Shown here: one piece after another, positions 19,002 through 27,494 of the stretch
Position numbering within the stretch: the stretch's first letter is position 1
Layout: each line of letters starts with the position of its first letter
DNA from: UPXZ01 sp964634605
GTDB taxonomy: Bacteria; Bacteroidota; Bacteroidia; Bacteroidales; Paludibacteraceae
Assembly: GCA_964634605.1 (NCBI GenBank)
Contig: CAZWLJ010000017.1
Span: 1-56,252, forward strand
Direction: 5' to 3'
Length of the DNA: 56,252 nt
Program-made: the position numbers and the translations under genes
The notes under the pieces: model-generated
The model's input: only the letters and a program-made list of their open reading frames with translations
The model's database searches: none
What the model was told of the DNA's origin: nothing

Positions 19002-19059
19002 GCATTGTTTTGTTCTGCTCCGCTATCAGTGCAGCAGCGAGCAGAACCAAACACAATGC
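19002..19059. repeat. Long imperfect inverted repeat
   Basis: Arms of about 20 bases at 19002-19020 and 19039-19059 (GCATTG...TTCTGCTC and its complement, with one mismatch and a 2-base bulge) flank an 18-base spacer. It lies downstream of the OmpA gene. It may act as a terminator, but there is no strong T run on either strand. Confidence 0.6.
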
Positions 19060-19097
19060 TCTGATTTTCTACGTATTATTTATTCCGTTTATTCCAC

Positions 19098-20399
19098 TTA
19101 AAGTTTCACAAATTCCACCCTGCGGTTTTTGGCTTTATTTTCGGGTGTATCGTTGGCAGCTACGGGTTTTGTTTCACCAGCTCCGTCGGTTGACAGTCTT
19201 GCTGCATCGATTCCGAATTTGGCAGTGAGTTCTTTTTTAACCGATTCGGCTCTACGTTTGGACAAATCCAGGTTTTTGGCATCGTCGCCATCGCTGTCGG
19301 TGTGACCTGTGATTTTCACTTTCACATTCGGATTTTCGGTCAGTACATCGGCTATGCTTTTCAGCGTTCCGTACGATTCAGGCTTCACATCGGCTTTATT
19401 CACATCGAATGTGATGCCATAGGTAACCAGTTTGCCTTCAGTTATCAGTTTGCTGCGGGTGTCGGGCGATGCGGTGGTGACTTTGATGTTGGTTACCATC
19501 GGCCAGCTTCTCCGGTCGTATCCTGAGAAACGTATCCTGTTGAAAACAATCCCCGGATAAATGTTTGTAGGCATATCAATCACCTTTGCACCCTCATGAT
19601 AAATACGCACCCTCCGTTTCTGAACCCAGATAATCAGATGATTGACTTTTTCGGTTACTACCGGGTTCTTCGAGGCTTCGCCATTAATCCAGCGGTCATT
19701 CGGGTCGTCGGTAAAACCGAGTGTTTCCCATCCCTCTTTCCCAAGAACTACGTGCAGCCCACCCTTACCGGGGAATAAATCATCATTGAGTTCCTTCGGA
19801 TCTTCAGGATTATCCTGATACAATGTGAACTGGAGGCCATCGTAAAATTCGGCGTCGGGTATAACATCAAATTCCACAATGAAATTTTCGGGAAAAACAA
19901 TGTTTTTGGTGTAGCAGTACATTGCATCCTCCCCATTCAGATGGAACCATTTACCGGGAGCAATATTGACTGTTTTCACCTCTCCGCTACCATTGGTAGT
20001 CCACAAGGCCGGAAAATCACCGACAGCATCCTGACTAAAATCTTCGAAATACAGAATCTTATCACCGGGCACAAAGTCATAAGCAGTAACCGATTCAAGT
20101 TTCTGTGAATCCTTTGCATTTGGTTTTTCAGTGCTTTCTACAGATTCTTCGTCGGTATTCTGTTCATCTTCATCAGCCTCAATAGTTTCATTATCTTCAT
20201 TTTTATTTTTTCTGGCAGATTTTTCGGCTTTATCGAGCACTTTATCGGTTGCATTATCCACTTTTTGATCGATACGATTTTCCACTTTGTTCACCACCTG
20301 GTTTTTGACGCGCTGACCTGTACGTTCGAGCCAGCCCTGAGCACTCAGATGCAGACTAAAAAGCAGACTTGCACAAAAAATAAATACAAAACGTTTCAT
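19098..20399 (-). CDS. OmpA family protein with LamG-like middle domain
   Basis: A 433-residue exported protein. Signal peptide MKRFVFIFCASLLFSLHLSAQ (cleavage near residue 21) is followed by a charged coiled or disordered stretch (25-100) rich in Lys, Asp and Glu. Residues about 105-310 look like a jelly-roll, concanavalin-type domain (ILYFEDFSQDAVGDFPALW and later NRIRFSGYDRR). The last 110 residues are an OmpA/MotB peptidoglycan-binding domain with ITGHTDSDGDDAKNLDLSKR and NRRVEFVKL. It would anchor to peptidoglycan through that domain while the middle domain binds an unknown partner. It lies between a Yip1-family gene (upstream) and the DUF4412 lipoprotein gene. Confidence 0.88.
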   Translation of the reverse strand: MKRFVFIFCASLLFSLHLSAQGWLERTGQRVKNQVVNKVENRIDQKVDNATDKVLDKAEKSARKNKNEDNETIEADEDEQNTDEESVESTEKPNAKDSQKLESVTAYDFVPGDKILYFEDFSQDAVGDFPALWTTNGSGEVKTVNIAPGKWFHLNGEDAMYCYTKNIVFPENFIVEFDVIPDAEFYDGLQFTLYQDNPEDPKELNDDLFPGKGGLHVVLGKEGWETLGFTDDPNDRWINGEASKNPVVTEKVNHLIIWVQKRRVRIYHEGAKVIDMPTNIYPGIVFNRIRFSGYDRRSWPMVTNIKVTTASPDTRSKLITEGKLVTYGITFDVNKADVKPESYGTLKSIADVLTENPNVKVKITGHTDSDGDDAKNLDLSKRRAESVKKELTAKFGIDAARLSTDGAGETKPVAANDTPENKAKNRRVEFVKL

Positions 20400-20486
20400 T
20401 TTTATTTCATTTTAAATTTATAAAAAATTGCTTCAGGCTCCGGACATCGTAAAAACTGGGAAATGCCGGTAAAAAAAGCTACATGT

Positions 20487-21065
20487 CTAAAAAACTGAAG
20501 AAGTAATAAATATGGACGACAGTATTGATGACAATACAACAGAGCCGAGAATTACAACAACAAGACTAACCAGAAAATACGAGGTTTTTTTATCATCGGG
20601 AGTTTTTTTCAATGGCTGCAGTCCAATATAAAGCAGGTAGAGACCATACAAACCAGCCAGTGTTGCCAGTATGCTCAATGCAGGAACAATATAAAGAATA
20701 CCTGCAACCATCATTGGAGTGTAAGAATAGATAACAAGTTTGAAAGACTGAAGAAAATTTTTCTCGGAGCCGAAGCTGGGTGCCAGCAAATCGAGAACGT
20801 AAGCAGTAAGAAAAGCACCTCCCAAAGTACCTGCCAGACTGATGATTGCATAACGGATGCCATAGCCTGCGGAGCCAACGTGAACTCCCATAATATTTTG
20901 TCCGATAAGACCAAAGCCGATTAAACCGGCTATGGCTGGTATCAATGCCAGAGGCAACAAGTAGTTGAGGGTCAATGTTTTTACAACTGTTTGTTCAGGT
21001 TCAATTACCGGCCATTCGGTTTTGGGAGATAAAAGAATGCTTTTTACACGATTAATGAGGTTCAT
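20487..21065 (-). CDS. Yip1 family membrane protein
   Basis: A 192-residue integral membrane protein with about five hydrophobic segments (for example LNYLLPLALIPAIAGLIGFG and SYFLVSLVVVILGSVVLSSI). The start MNLINRVKSILLSPKTEWPVIEPE is typical of bacterial Yip1/YIP1-like proteins. Function unknown; eukaryotic relatives take part in membrane traffic. It precedes the OmpA-family gene by 87 bases in the same direction. A second, divergent Yip1-type protein is encoded at 50786-51358. Confidence 0.8.
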   Translation of the reverse strand: MNLINRVKSILLSPKTEWPVIEPEQTVVKTLTLNYLLPLALIPAIAGLIGFGLIGQNIMGVHVGSAGYGIRYAIISLAGTLGGAFLTAYVLDLLAPSFGSEKNFLQSFKLVIYSYTPMMVAGILYIVPALSILATLAGLYGLYLLYIGLQPLKKTPDDKKTSYFLVSLVVVILGSVVLSSILSSIFITSSVF

Positions 21066-21362
21066 AGGGATAAAAATTTAATGGGTTGATAAATAAAGAA
21101 ATATAATATAATATAAACTGAATTAAATTCTTACTAAAAAAAACCAGAAAATAAAAAAAATCGCTTATCATTATCAATCCGGTTTCTTCAAATCGGCCCT
21201 GATTATCACCCTGTTATTTTACATAATTTCATCCTGAAAGTGAAAATAATAATGCATCTCAAACAGAAAGTACGAAAATAAATAATAAAAAGGTATTTAC
21301 TGTTATATCGATGTTATAAATTGTTAACGCTGCAAAATTATCTTTATTTTTTCTCAAAAAAC

Positions 21363-21378
21363 ACCCCCAAAAAGGGGT
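21363..21378. promoter_or_regulatory. Operator-like palindrome, copy 1
   Basis: ACCCCCAAAAAGGGGT, an inverted repeat ACCCC-N6-GGGGT that stands out as G/C blocks in very AT-rich DNA. It is identical to copy 2, which lies 168 bases downstream. Confidence 0.55.
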
Positions 21379-21530
21379 ATTACTCAAATAATACTTAAAA
21401 AAACACCGAATCAAAGTAAGAACTTATTTTTTTATTAAAAGTCATCACCCGGATTTCAGTCTGGTCTGTCGGCTGATATCCCCGCCAATATTTTCAGTTG
21501 CAAAAATGAGTTTTCTATTTCATGAATAAT

Positions 21531-21546
21531 ACCCCCAAAAAGGGGT
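21531..21546. promoter_or_regulatory. Operator-like palindrome, copy 2
   Basis: Second identical ACCCCCAAAAAGGGGT. Its last base begins a TTTA at 21546-21549 that could act as a -33 element, 19 bases before TATTTTTG at 21569. A bound protein would therefore touch the promoter. Confidence 0.55.
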
Positions 21547-21568
21547 TTAAAAAATATAAATCAGATTG

Positions 21569-21599
21569 TATTTTTGTATTTCAAATAATCGTATATTTG
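21569..21599 (+). promoter_or_regulatory. Candidate promoter(s) of the TPR kinase operon
   Basis: Two matches to TAnnTTTG: TATTTTTG at 21569-21576 and TATATTTG at 21592-21599. Either leaves a leader of roughly 100 bases to the ATG at 21707, or almost no leader to the ATG at 21617. Confidence 0.5.
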
Positions 21600-21706
21600 T
21601 TTTGACAGAATAATGTATGAATTTGAAAATAAAATCATTATCGCAGATGAAGCATACAACGGTTTTCAGGAAGCAAGGTAACTTATTTAAAACGAATCAT
21701 TCACTC

Positions 21707-23635
21707 ATGAGAAATTTTTATTTTCCTTGTTTGGCTGCGATGCTGATTTGCTGTATATTCACATCAGAAGCGCAGAATACCGATTCATTAATCAGTGCTT
21801 ACCGAAACAATAAAGGATATTACGACATCGACTCGTTGCTGTCAAAAGGCAAAGTGATGATGTTTTCCAGTCCGGATAAATCGCTCAAATTATTTGAAAA
21901 AATCCTCCGGATATCGGTAAAACAGGGAGACAAGATAAAAGTAGCCGATAGCTACAGAGCCATCGGAGCCTACTACATGGATATAAAAGGCGATATAGAT
22001 AAGGCAACTTACAACTATCAGACTGCTGACAGTATTTACCGGAAAAGCAGGGATAAAAAAGCCATTGAGGGTGTAGCATGTGTTTATCATTGCTATGGTG
22101 TGATACATCAAAGGCAGAGCGACTACCTGAAGTCAATCGAATATTATACCAAAGCCCTGCATATATTTGACAGCATCGGCAACGAAACAGTGAGAACAAA
22201 AACCCTGAATAATCTTGCCACGCTCTATTCTTTCATCAAAGACAATGAAAAAGCGGAGGAATATGCCCGTGAATGTCTCAAACTTTCGGAGAAAAACAAA
22301 GATGATTATTTAATATCGACCATCAGCAATACGCTTTCGTCAGTACTGATCAATCAGGGAAAATACGCCGAAGTTCCGGCGCTGCTCAGCAGATCAGAAG
22401 CAATAGCTAAATCGAGAAACGATAACTATATTCTGGGCCTGGTGAATCTGAATTACGGAGCTTACCACTTGTTTCACAGGAAAGATTATCCGAAAGCCAT
22501 CCGGTATTACATCATGGCTATCAGTAATGCCGATAAAATAGGCAACGAATTTGAGAAAATGCGCGCAATAACCAATCTCTCGGAGTCGTATTTATTAAAC
22601 AAACAACCGAAAGAAGCAAAGCAAGCGGCTTATATAGCCTTAGCATTATCTGAAAAATACATCTCTGATGACATAAAACAGAGAATATTAACCGTTTTGG
22701 CAAAAACGGAAGCTTCCGAAGGCGAATTTGAGAGCGCATACAGCCATCTTTTGCAATCTTTCGAACTGAAGGATTCTGTTTTAAGCGAAAGCAATGGACG
22801 TAACATCAGTTTGCTTGAAGCAAAATACCAGGCTGAAAAAAAAGAAATGCGCATTTCGGCACTCGAGAAGGAGAAAAAACTATTTCTGCTTATCAGCTTA
22901 TTTATAGCCCTTATTTTACTTCTCCTGGCGTTAATTTTTTATTTTTTAAATAAATCTATCAAAAAACAAAAGCAACTGGCCGAACAAAAAATAATTCAGC
23001 TTGAGAAAGAGAAACAACTGGTTGCCACTCAAGCAGTACTGGAGGGCGAAACTGCAGAACGCAGCCGGCTTGCGCGCGACCTTCACGACGGATTGGGCGG
23101 AATGCTTTCAGCAGTAAAATTAAACTTATTTGATATGAAACAGGGAGTATTCATAGAAGCGGAAGATGTATCGCGTTTCAACAAAGTAATTGAAATGCTT
23201 GACAATTCGATGCAGGAACTCAGACGCGTAGCTCATAATATGATGCCCGAATCTTTATCAAGGTATGGGCTGAAAGTGGCTCTGGAGGATTTCTGCAGCA
23301 GTTTCGGGAATGTTCATTTTTACTTTTTCGGAGAAGAAAAAAGAATCGAAAAATCAATTGAAATAGCTTTGTATCGTACTGTTTTCGAGCTCGTTAACAA
23401 CTCGGTAAAACACGCGGAGGCCGAAAATATCAACGTGCAAATCGTTCAGCAGACAGACAGAATATCGATCAACGTGCAGGACGACGGAAAGGGATTCAAC
23501 ACGGAAGAAAACCTGAAAGGTGCAGGACTTCAGAATATCAGAAACCGTATTAATTCAGTCGGGGGAACTATCAATTTCCTTTCTTCGAAAGATCAGGGAA
23601 CAGAAATTTTCATTGAAATTCATTTGAATTCATAA
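21707..23635 (+). CDS. Tetratricopeptide-repeat sensor histidine kinase (HisKA_3 type)
   Basis: Membrane-bound sensor kinase. I prefer the ATG at 21707, which opens with a signal peptide (MRNFYFPCLAAMLICCIFTSEAQ) and gives 642 residues; an in-frame ATG at 21617 would add 30. A periplasmic region of about 350 residues consists of TPR repeats (for example AIEGVACVYHCYGVIHQRQS and TKTLNNLATLYSFIKDNEKA). One transmembrane helix (LFLLISLFIALILLLLALIF) and a coiled coil lead to the HisKA_3 domain with DLHDGLGG (phospho-acceptor His near residue 460), then a HATPase domain with ELVNNSVKHA, DDGKGFN and GAGLQNIRNRI. Its partner is the regulator 7 bases downstream. The signal is unknown. Two palindromes lie upstream. 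Confidence 0.93.
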   Translation: MRNFYFPCLAAMLICCIFTSEAQNTDSLISAYRNNKGYYDIDSLLSKGKVMMFSSPDKSLKLFEKILRISVKQGDKIKVADSYRAIGAYYMDIKGDIDKATYNYQTADSIYRKSRDKKAIEGVACVYHCYGVIHQRQSDYLKSIEYYTKALHIFDSIGNETVRTKTLNNLATLYSFIKDNEKAEEYARECLKLSEKNKDDYLISTISNTLSSVLINQGKYAEVPALLSRSEAIAKSRNDNYILGLVNLNYGAYHLFHRKDYPKAIRYYIMAISNADKIGNEFEKMRAITNLSESYLLNKQPKEAKQAAYIALALSEKYISDDIKQRILTVLAKTEASEGEFESAYSHLLQSFELKDSVLSESNGRNISLLEAKYQAEKKEMRISALEKEKKLFLLISLFIALILLLLALIFYFLNKSIKKQKQLAEQKIIQLEKEKQLVATQAVLEGETAERSRLARDLHDGLGGMLSAVKLNLFDMKQGVFIEAEDVSRFNKVIEMLDNSMQELRRVAHNMMPESLSRYGLKVALEDFCSSFGNVHFYFFGEEKRIEKSIEIALYRTVFELVNNSVKHAEAENINVQIVQQTDRISINVQDDGKGFNTEENLKGAGLQNIRNRINSVGGTINFLSSKDQGTEIFIEIHLNS

Positions 23636-23642
23636 AGAGAAT

Positions 23643-24260
23643 ATGGAAAAAATCAAATTGCTGATAGTTGACGATCACCGCGTACTGGTAGAAGGTCTGA
23701 ACAAATTATTTGAAGATTCTGACAGTGTGGAAGTTACAGGAGTTGCATACAGCGGAAAAGAATGCCGTAAAATCATTGAAAACAACTCTCCGGATGTAAT
23801 TCTGCTTGACATTAACCTGCCTGATGTTAGCGGCATTGACCTCTGCCATGAAATAAAAACCGCGTACCCACAGATAAAAATTCTAGCACTTTCCAGTTTC
23901 AACGAATACACGATGGTACGCCGAATGATTGAAAACGGAGCATCAGGGTATGTTGTAAAAAATGCCATGCCCGAAGAAATCATTCTGGGTGTCGAAACGG
24001 TGGCAGGCAACGAAGTTTTCCTGTGTGAAGAAATTGATTTGCTCATGCGCAAACGCTCAGCAAATCAAATATGGCTTACTCCGCGTGAAAAAGAACTTCT
24101 GAAATTTATTGTCGAGGGGTACACAAACAACGAGATAGCCGGGAAAATGTTTCTCGGTGTAGAAACCATCAACAGTTACCGGAAAAATCTGCTGATTAAA
24201 CTGGGAGCAAAAAACACTGCTGTACTTGTCAGAATGGCTCTTGAAGAAAAACTGGTGTAA
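23643..24260 (+). CDS. NarL/LuxR-family response regulator
   Basis: A 205-residue two-component regulator. The receiver domain (1-120) has the acidic pair in LLIVDDHR (Asp 10, 11), phospho-acceptor Asp 56 in VILLDINLPD, and a conserved switch (LALSSF) and Lys (VVKNA). The C-terminal LuxR helix-turn-helix (about 142-205) reads LTPREKELLKFIVEGYTNNE then GVETINSYRKNLLIKLGAKN. It follows the TPR kinase after 7 bases and is surely its partner. It may bind the paired ACCCC-N6-GGGGT sites, but that is inference. It ends only 6 bases from a convergent gene. Confidence 0.95.
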   Translation: MEKIKLLIVDDHRVLVEGLNKLFEDSDSVEVTGVAYSGKECRKIIENNSPDVILLDINLPDVSGIDLCHEIKTAYPQIKILALSSFNEYTMVRRMIENGASGYVVKNAMPEEIILGVETVAGNEVFLCEEIDLLMRKRSANQIWLTPREKELLKFIVEGYTNNEIAGKMFLGVETINSYRKNLLIKLGAKNTAVLVRMALEEKLV

Positions 24261-24266
24261 GAGGTG

Positions 24267-24476
24267 TTATACCGCCAGGGCTTTGAATACTTCGTAAACC
24301 AGGAAAGCAGGCCAAACCAATGCTTTCAGAAATCCGACAACTCCCGCACCAAATGTAGCGGACTGCGAAATAAAATAAATTGCAGCTCCGATAAAACCCA
24401 GTCCGTAAAAGCCACCACCACCGGCAGCAGCATTTCTATTGCTGCTTTTGCAGCAATCTGTTTTTTCGCCTTCCAT
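24267..24476 (-). CDS. Small conserved-looking membrane protein
   Basis: A 69-residue protein from the ATG at 24476 (MEGEKTDCCKSSNRNAAAGG); an upstream in-frame ATG at 24524 is less likely. It has a Cys-Cys pair near the N-terminus, a Gly-rich turn, then two hydrophobic segments, YGLGFIGAAIYFIS and GFLKALVWPAFLVYEVFKAL. The pattern YGLGFIGA...FLKALVWPAFLVYEV resembles short uncharacterised membrane proteins I know from Bacteroidota. It lies upstream-to-downstream between the oxidoreductase operon on the same strand and the convergent response regulator. Function unknown. Confidence 0.65.
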   Translation of the reverse strand: MEGEKTDCCKSSNRNAAAGGGGFYGLGFIGAAIYFISQSATFGAGVVGFLKALVWPAFLVYEVFKALAV

Positions 24477-24565
24477 AATTCTAGATTTTAATAACAAAAC
24501 AATATCATATGAAAAACAATTCACCAGATACTTTCATGAAAAGAAACAGAAAGAAAAATGAGTTT

Positions 24566-25111
24566 TTATTCCATCTTCTCGATCAGTTCCATTCCCTGCA
24601 AAATAGATTTTTCGTTCATCGGTATCAGGTGATGATGACGTTCAGGAAGCGATTTTTTCAATCCTTTCAGCACATTCTCAATTTTTACAATTGGCCGGAT
24701 TTTCAGAAAACCACCCAATATCATCATATTCAGCGTTTTAACCATATCGTGCTTGTATGCGAATTCTGTTGCATCCACTTTGTAAACGTTGATATCTTTA
24801 CGCGAAGGAAATCTTTTGAATCCGTTGCTATCAAAAATAAGGGTTCCTCCCGGTTTTACTCTGCTTTCAAATTTATCAAGTGAGGGTTGGTTGAGCACGA
24901 TTACTGTATCGTATTTGTTCAATATCGGCGAACTGATTTTTTCATCGCTCAAAATAACAGTTACGTTGGCTGTACCACCGCGCTGTTCAGGCCCGTATGA
25001 AGGCAGCCAGCTTACTTCCTGACCCTGCATCAAACCTGAGTATACCAAAATTTTTCCCATGGACAATACACCTTGTCCTCCAAAACCTGAAATCAATATT
25101 TCTTCTTTCAT
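24566..25111 (-). CDS. 2-oxoacid:ferredoxin oxidoreductase, gamma subunit
   Basis: Gamma subunit (181 residues) of the CoA-acylating oxidoreductase that oxidises 2-oxoacids and reduces ferredoxin. The opening ILISGFGGQGVLSMGKILVYSG and the block SWLPSYGPEQRGGTANVTVILS are diagnostic of the pyruvate/ketoisovalerate oxidoreductase gamma domain. It is the last gene of the operon ferredoxin-alpha-beta-gamma, 36 bases after the beta gene. The cluster resembles both Vor (branched-chain 2-oxoacids) and Kor (2-oxoglutarate) systems; sequence alone does not settle the substrate. Confidence 0.93.
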   Translation of the reverse strand: MKEEILISGFGGQGVLSMGKILVYSGLMQGQEVSWLPSYGPEQRGGTANVTVILSDEKISSPILNKYDTVIVLNQPSLDKFESRVKPGGTLIFDSNGFKRFPSRKDINVYKVDATEFAYKHDMVKTLNMMILGGFLKIRPIVKIENVLKGLKKSLPERHHHLIPMNEKSILQGMELIEKME

Positions 25112-25147
25112 ATTTTTTTACAACAATTGAGTAATAATACTTTCGGG

Positions 25148-25909
25148 CTAGATATTTTTCAAATCGCCAAGCGGATATTCCGGAAACATATTTTCCACCA
25201 TCCAGTCATTGGATGCGGCCGGAGTCATTTTCCAGCCTGAATTACAGGTCGATACCACTTCCACCACCGATGTCCCCTTCTTGTTTTTTGTATTCTCGAA
25301 GGCTTTCTGAATAGCTTTTTTTGCTTTTCGCACTCCTCCAACATTGTGCACACTCTGACGGGTCACATAGCAGGTTCCGGGTAGTTTCGCCAGCAGTTCG
25401 GTTATGTTCAGCGGATAACCATTCAGTTCTACGTTTCGCCCGTATGGCGAAGTGGCTGTTTTCATATCGATGAGTGTGGTCGGAGCCATTTGTCCGCCGG
25501 TCATCCCGTAAATCCCGTTGTTGATAAACACGATGGTCATATTCTCACCGCGGTTACACGCGTGAATGGTCTCGGCGGTTCCGATTGCGGCAAGGTCACC
25601 GTCGCCCTGATAGGTAAATACCACACTTTCAGGCTGTAACCGGTTGATTGCCGTTGCCAGAGCGGGGGCACGTCCGTGAGCGGCTTCCTGCCAGTCGATG
25701 TCAATGTATTTGTATGCAAACACCGCGCATCCTACCGGAGCTACTCCGATGGCTTTGTCGGCTATATCCATTTCTTCGATCACTTCGGCAATCAGCTTGT
25801 GTACAACTCCGTGGCTGCATCCCGGACAATAGTGCATATTGGTGTCGTTGAGCAGACTGGGTTTTTTATAAATCAGATTCTGAGGTTCTATTATTTGAGT
25901 TGTTGACAT
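25148..25909 (-). CDS. 2-oxoacid:ferredoxin oxidoreductase, beta (TPP-binding) subunit
   Basis: Catalytic beta subunit (253 residues) that binds thiamine pyrophosphate. MHYCPGCSHG near residues 26-35 supplies CxxC, and the TPP motif is GDGDLAAIGTAE followed about 25 residues later by INNGIYGMTGGQMAPTT. A further Cys (TCNSGW) is near the C-terminus. A 97-base gap separates it from the alpha gene upstream, wider than the other gaps in the operon. Confidence 0.93.
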   Translation of the reverse strand: MSTTQIIEPQNLIYKKPSLLNDTNMHYCPGCSHGVVHKLIAEVIEEMDIADKAIGVAPVGCAVFAYKYIDIDWQEAAHGRAPALATAINRLQPESVVFTYQGDGDLAAIGTAETIHACNRGENMTIVFINNGIYGMTGGQMAPTTLIDMKTATSPYGRNVELNGYPLNITELLAKLPGTCYVTRQSVHNVGGVRKAKKAIQKAFENTKNKKGTSVVEVVSTCNSGWKMTPAASNDWMVENMFPEYPLGDLKNI

Positions 25910-26006
25910 TGTTATTCAATTATGTGTTGGATAATTATAATTTGATACGTATGTTCGTAACTATTTTTTTAGTCAGAAATTTTCGGGTCTTACCTTGCAG
26001 TATTTT

Positions 26007-27089
26007 CTATTTGGTTACGACTTTCTCTTTCAGAGCCTGAAGTACCTCATCGGGAGACGGTACAATTCCACCCATTTTACCGAAGAATTCAACAGGGACT
26101 TTTCCATTCACAGCTATCCGCACATCGTCAACCATTTGTCCGGCACTTAATTCCACCACCAGTATTCCTTTTACGGTTCCGGCAAGTCTTTTTATTTCAT
26201 TTACCGGAAACGGGAAAAGTGTAATCGGGCGAATCAATCCGACTTTAATTCCATCTTCGCGTGCCAGTTCGGCGGCTTTCTGGCTGATGCGTGCACTTAT
26301 ACCGAAACCTACTATCAGATATTCGGCATCATCACACATCACTTCTTCGTATCGTACTTCGTTCTTTTCGATTTCCCTGTAGCGGCTTTGCAGGCGGAGA
26401 TTGATTTCTTCCATTTCTTCGGCCTGTAATGCAAGCGAAGTAATTACATTCGGTTTTCGGTCGGGGGTTCTTCCTGTTGTTGCCCAGGGATTCAATGCTT
26501 TTATTTCATCTGCGGTCCATCTTGGCCTGAATGGCGGGAGCACCACTTTTTCCATCATCTGGCCCACTACTCCATCGGCAAGCACCACACACATCACCCT
26601 GTATTTGAATGCCAGATCAAAAGCGAGTACAGTAAAATCTGCCATTTCCTGCACTGTGGCAGGAGCCAGTGTAATAACCTTATAATCACCGTGTCCGCCG
26701 CCTTTTACTATTTGAAAGTAATCTGCCTGGCTGGGCTGAATGGTTCCTAATCCAGGTCCTCCCCGCATGACATCCACTACCACGCAGGGCAATTCCGCCC
26801 CGGCAATGTAGGAAAATCCTTCAAGCATCAGACTAACTCCCGGACTCGACGAAGATGTCATTGCCCGTTTTCCGCAACCTGCAGCTCCATACACCATGTT
26901 AATCGACGCGGTTTCACTTTCAGCCTGCAAAACTACCATTCCGGTTGTTTCCCATGGTTTCATTTCCATGAGTGTTTCCATTATTTCAGACTGGGGCGTG
27001 ATTGGATAACCGAAATATCCATCGCAACCGGCACGTACGGCAGCATGAGCTACAGCCTCGTTTCCTTTCATTAATGTTACTTCTTCCAT
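26007..27089 (-). CDS. vorB: 2-oxoacid:ferredoxin oxidoreductase, alpha subunit (VorB type)
   Basis: Alpha subunit (360 residues), likely of a 3-methyl-2-oxobutanoate (2-ketoisovalerate) ferredoxin oxidoreductase. It opens MKGNEAVAHAAVRAGCDGYF then GYPITPQSEIMETL, with AESETASINMVYGAAGCGKR and the SSSSPGVSLMLEG loop, all typical of VorB/KorA/PorA. The C-terminal half has the DKVLIVGFG-like segment YLIVGFGISARISQKAAELA. With the adjacent small ferredoxin, beta and gamma genes it forms a four-subunit enzyme linking amino-acid or 2-oxoacid breakdown to reduced ferredoxin in anaerobes. KorA (2-oxoglutarate) is the main alternative. Confidence 0.9.
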   Translation of the reverse strand: MEEVTLMKGNEAVAHAAVRAGCDGYFGYPITPQSEIMETLMEMKPWETTGMVVLQAESETASINMVYGAAGCGKRAMTSSSSPGVSLMLEGFSYIAGAELPCVVVDVMRGGPGLGTIQPSQADYFQIVKGGGHGDYKVITLAPATVQEMADFTVLAFDLAFKYRVMCVVLADGVVGQMMEKVVLPPFRPRWTADEIKALNPWATTGRTPDRKPNVITSLALQAEEMEEINLRLQSRYREIEKNEVRYEEVMCDDAEYLIVGFGISARISQKAAELAREDGIKVGLIRPITLFPFPVNEIKRLAGTVKGILVVELSAGQMVDDVRIAVNGKVPVEFFGKMGGIVPSPDEVLQALKEKVVTK

Positions 27090-27104
27090 TTATCTAAAAA
27101 TGTT

Positions 27105-27341
27105 TTAATTTTTTTCTTCTACTTTTATCCGGTAAACGGTAATACAGGCGTCCGGACAAACCAGTGCACAGGTGGTACAACCGGTACATTCCTCCGGATT
27201 TGCCATATATGAATAATTATAGCCCCTGGAATTTGCCTCTTTGTTGAGTAATAATACATCCTGCGGACAAGCCACCACACATAAGTTACAGCCTTTACAC
27301 CGTTCTACATTTACGATTACAGCACCTTTTAATTTTGCCAT
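27105..27341 (-). CDS. 2[4Fe-4S] ferredoxin subunit of 2-oxoacid oxidoreductase
   Basis: A 78-residue ferredoxin (delta subunit). Two cluster motifs are present: CKGCNLCVVACP at about residues 15-26 and CTGCTTCALVCP at about 53-64, each CxxCxxCxxxCP. It is the first gene of the operon, 15 bases before the alpha gene, and is preceded by a TAnnTTTG element. It passes electrons from the catalytic subunits to free ferredoxin. Confidence 0.95.
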   Translation of the reverse strand: MAKLKGAVIVNVERCKGCNLCVVACPQDVLLLNKEANSRGYNYSYMANPEECTGCTTCALVCPDACITVYRIKVEEKN

Positions 27342-27375
27342 GTTTATTTCAACTTAAAAAATTGAGTTTATTTCA

Positions 27376-27383
27376 CAAAAGTA
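27376..27383 (-). promoter_or_regulatory. Candidate -7 element for the oxidoreductase operon
   Basis: Reads TACTTTTG on the minus strand, 35 bases before the ferredoxin gene, fitting TAnnTTTG. Confidence 0.5.
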
Positions 27384-27494
27384 ACCAAAAAAACAGATAT
27401 TGGCTTCAACGTATCCGTTTTTTTCACTTTTTTCACTTTACAGAAAAAGATTAGTCTGACATAATGTCATCATTCCGGCCTGTTTTCTTCATTT

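Larger units (their letters stand above)
21066..21706. other. Intergenic region with two operator-like palindromes
   Basis: Very AT-rich gap upstream of the TPR kinase. It contains two identical copies of ACCCCCAAAAAGGGGT (21363-21378 and 21531-21546) and two TAnnTTTG elements. No ORF is supported in 21066-21600. Confidence 0.6.
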
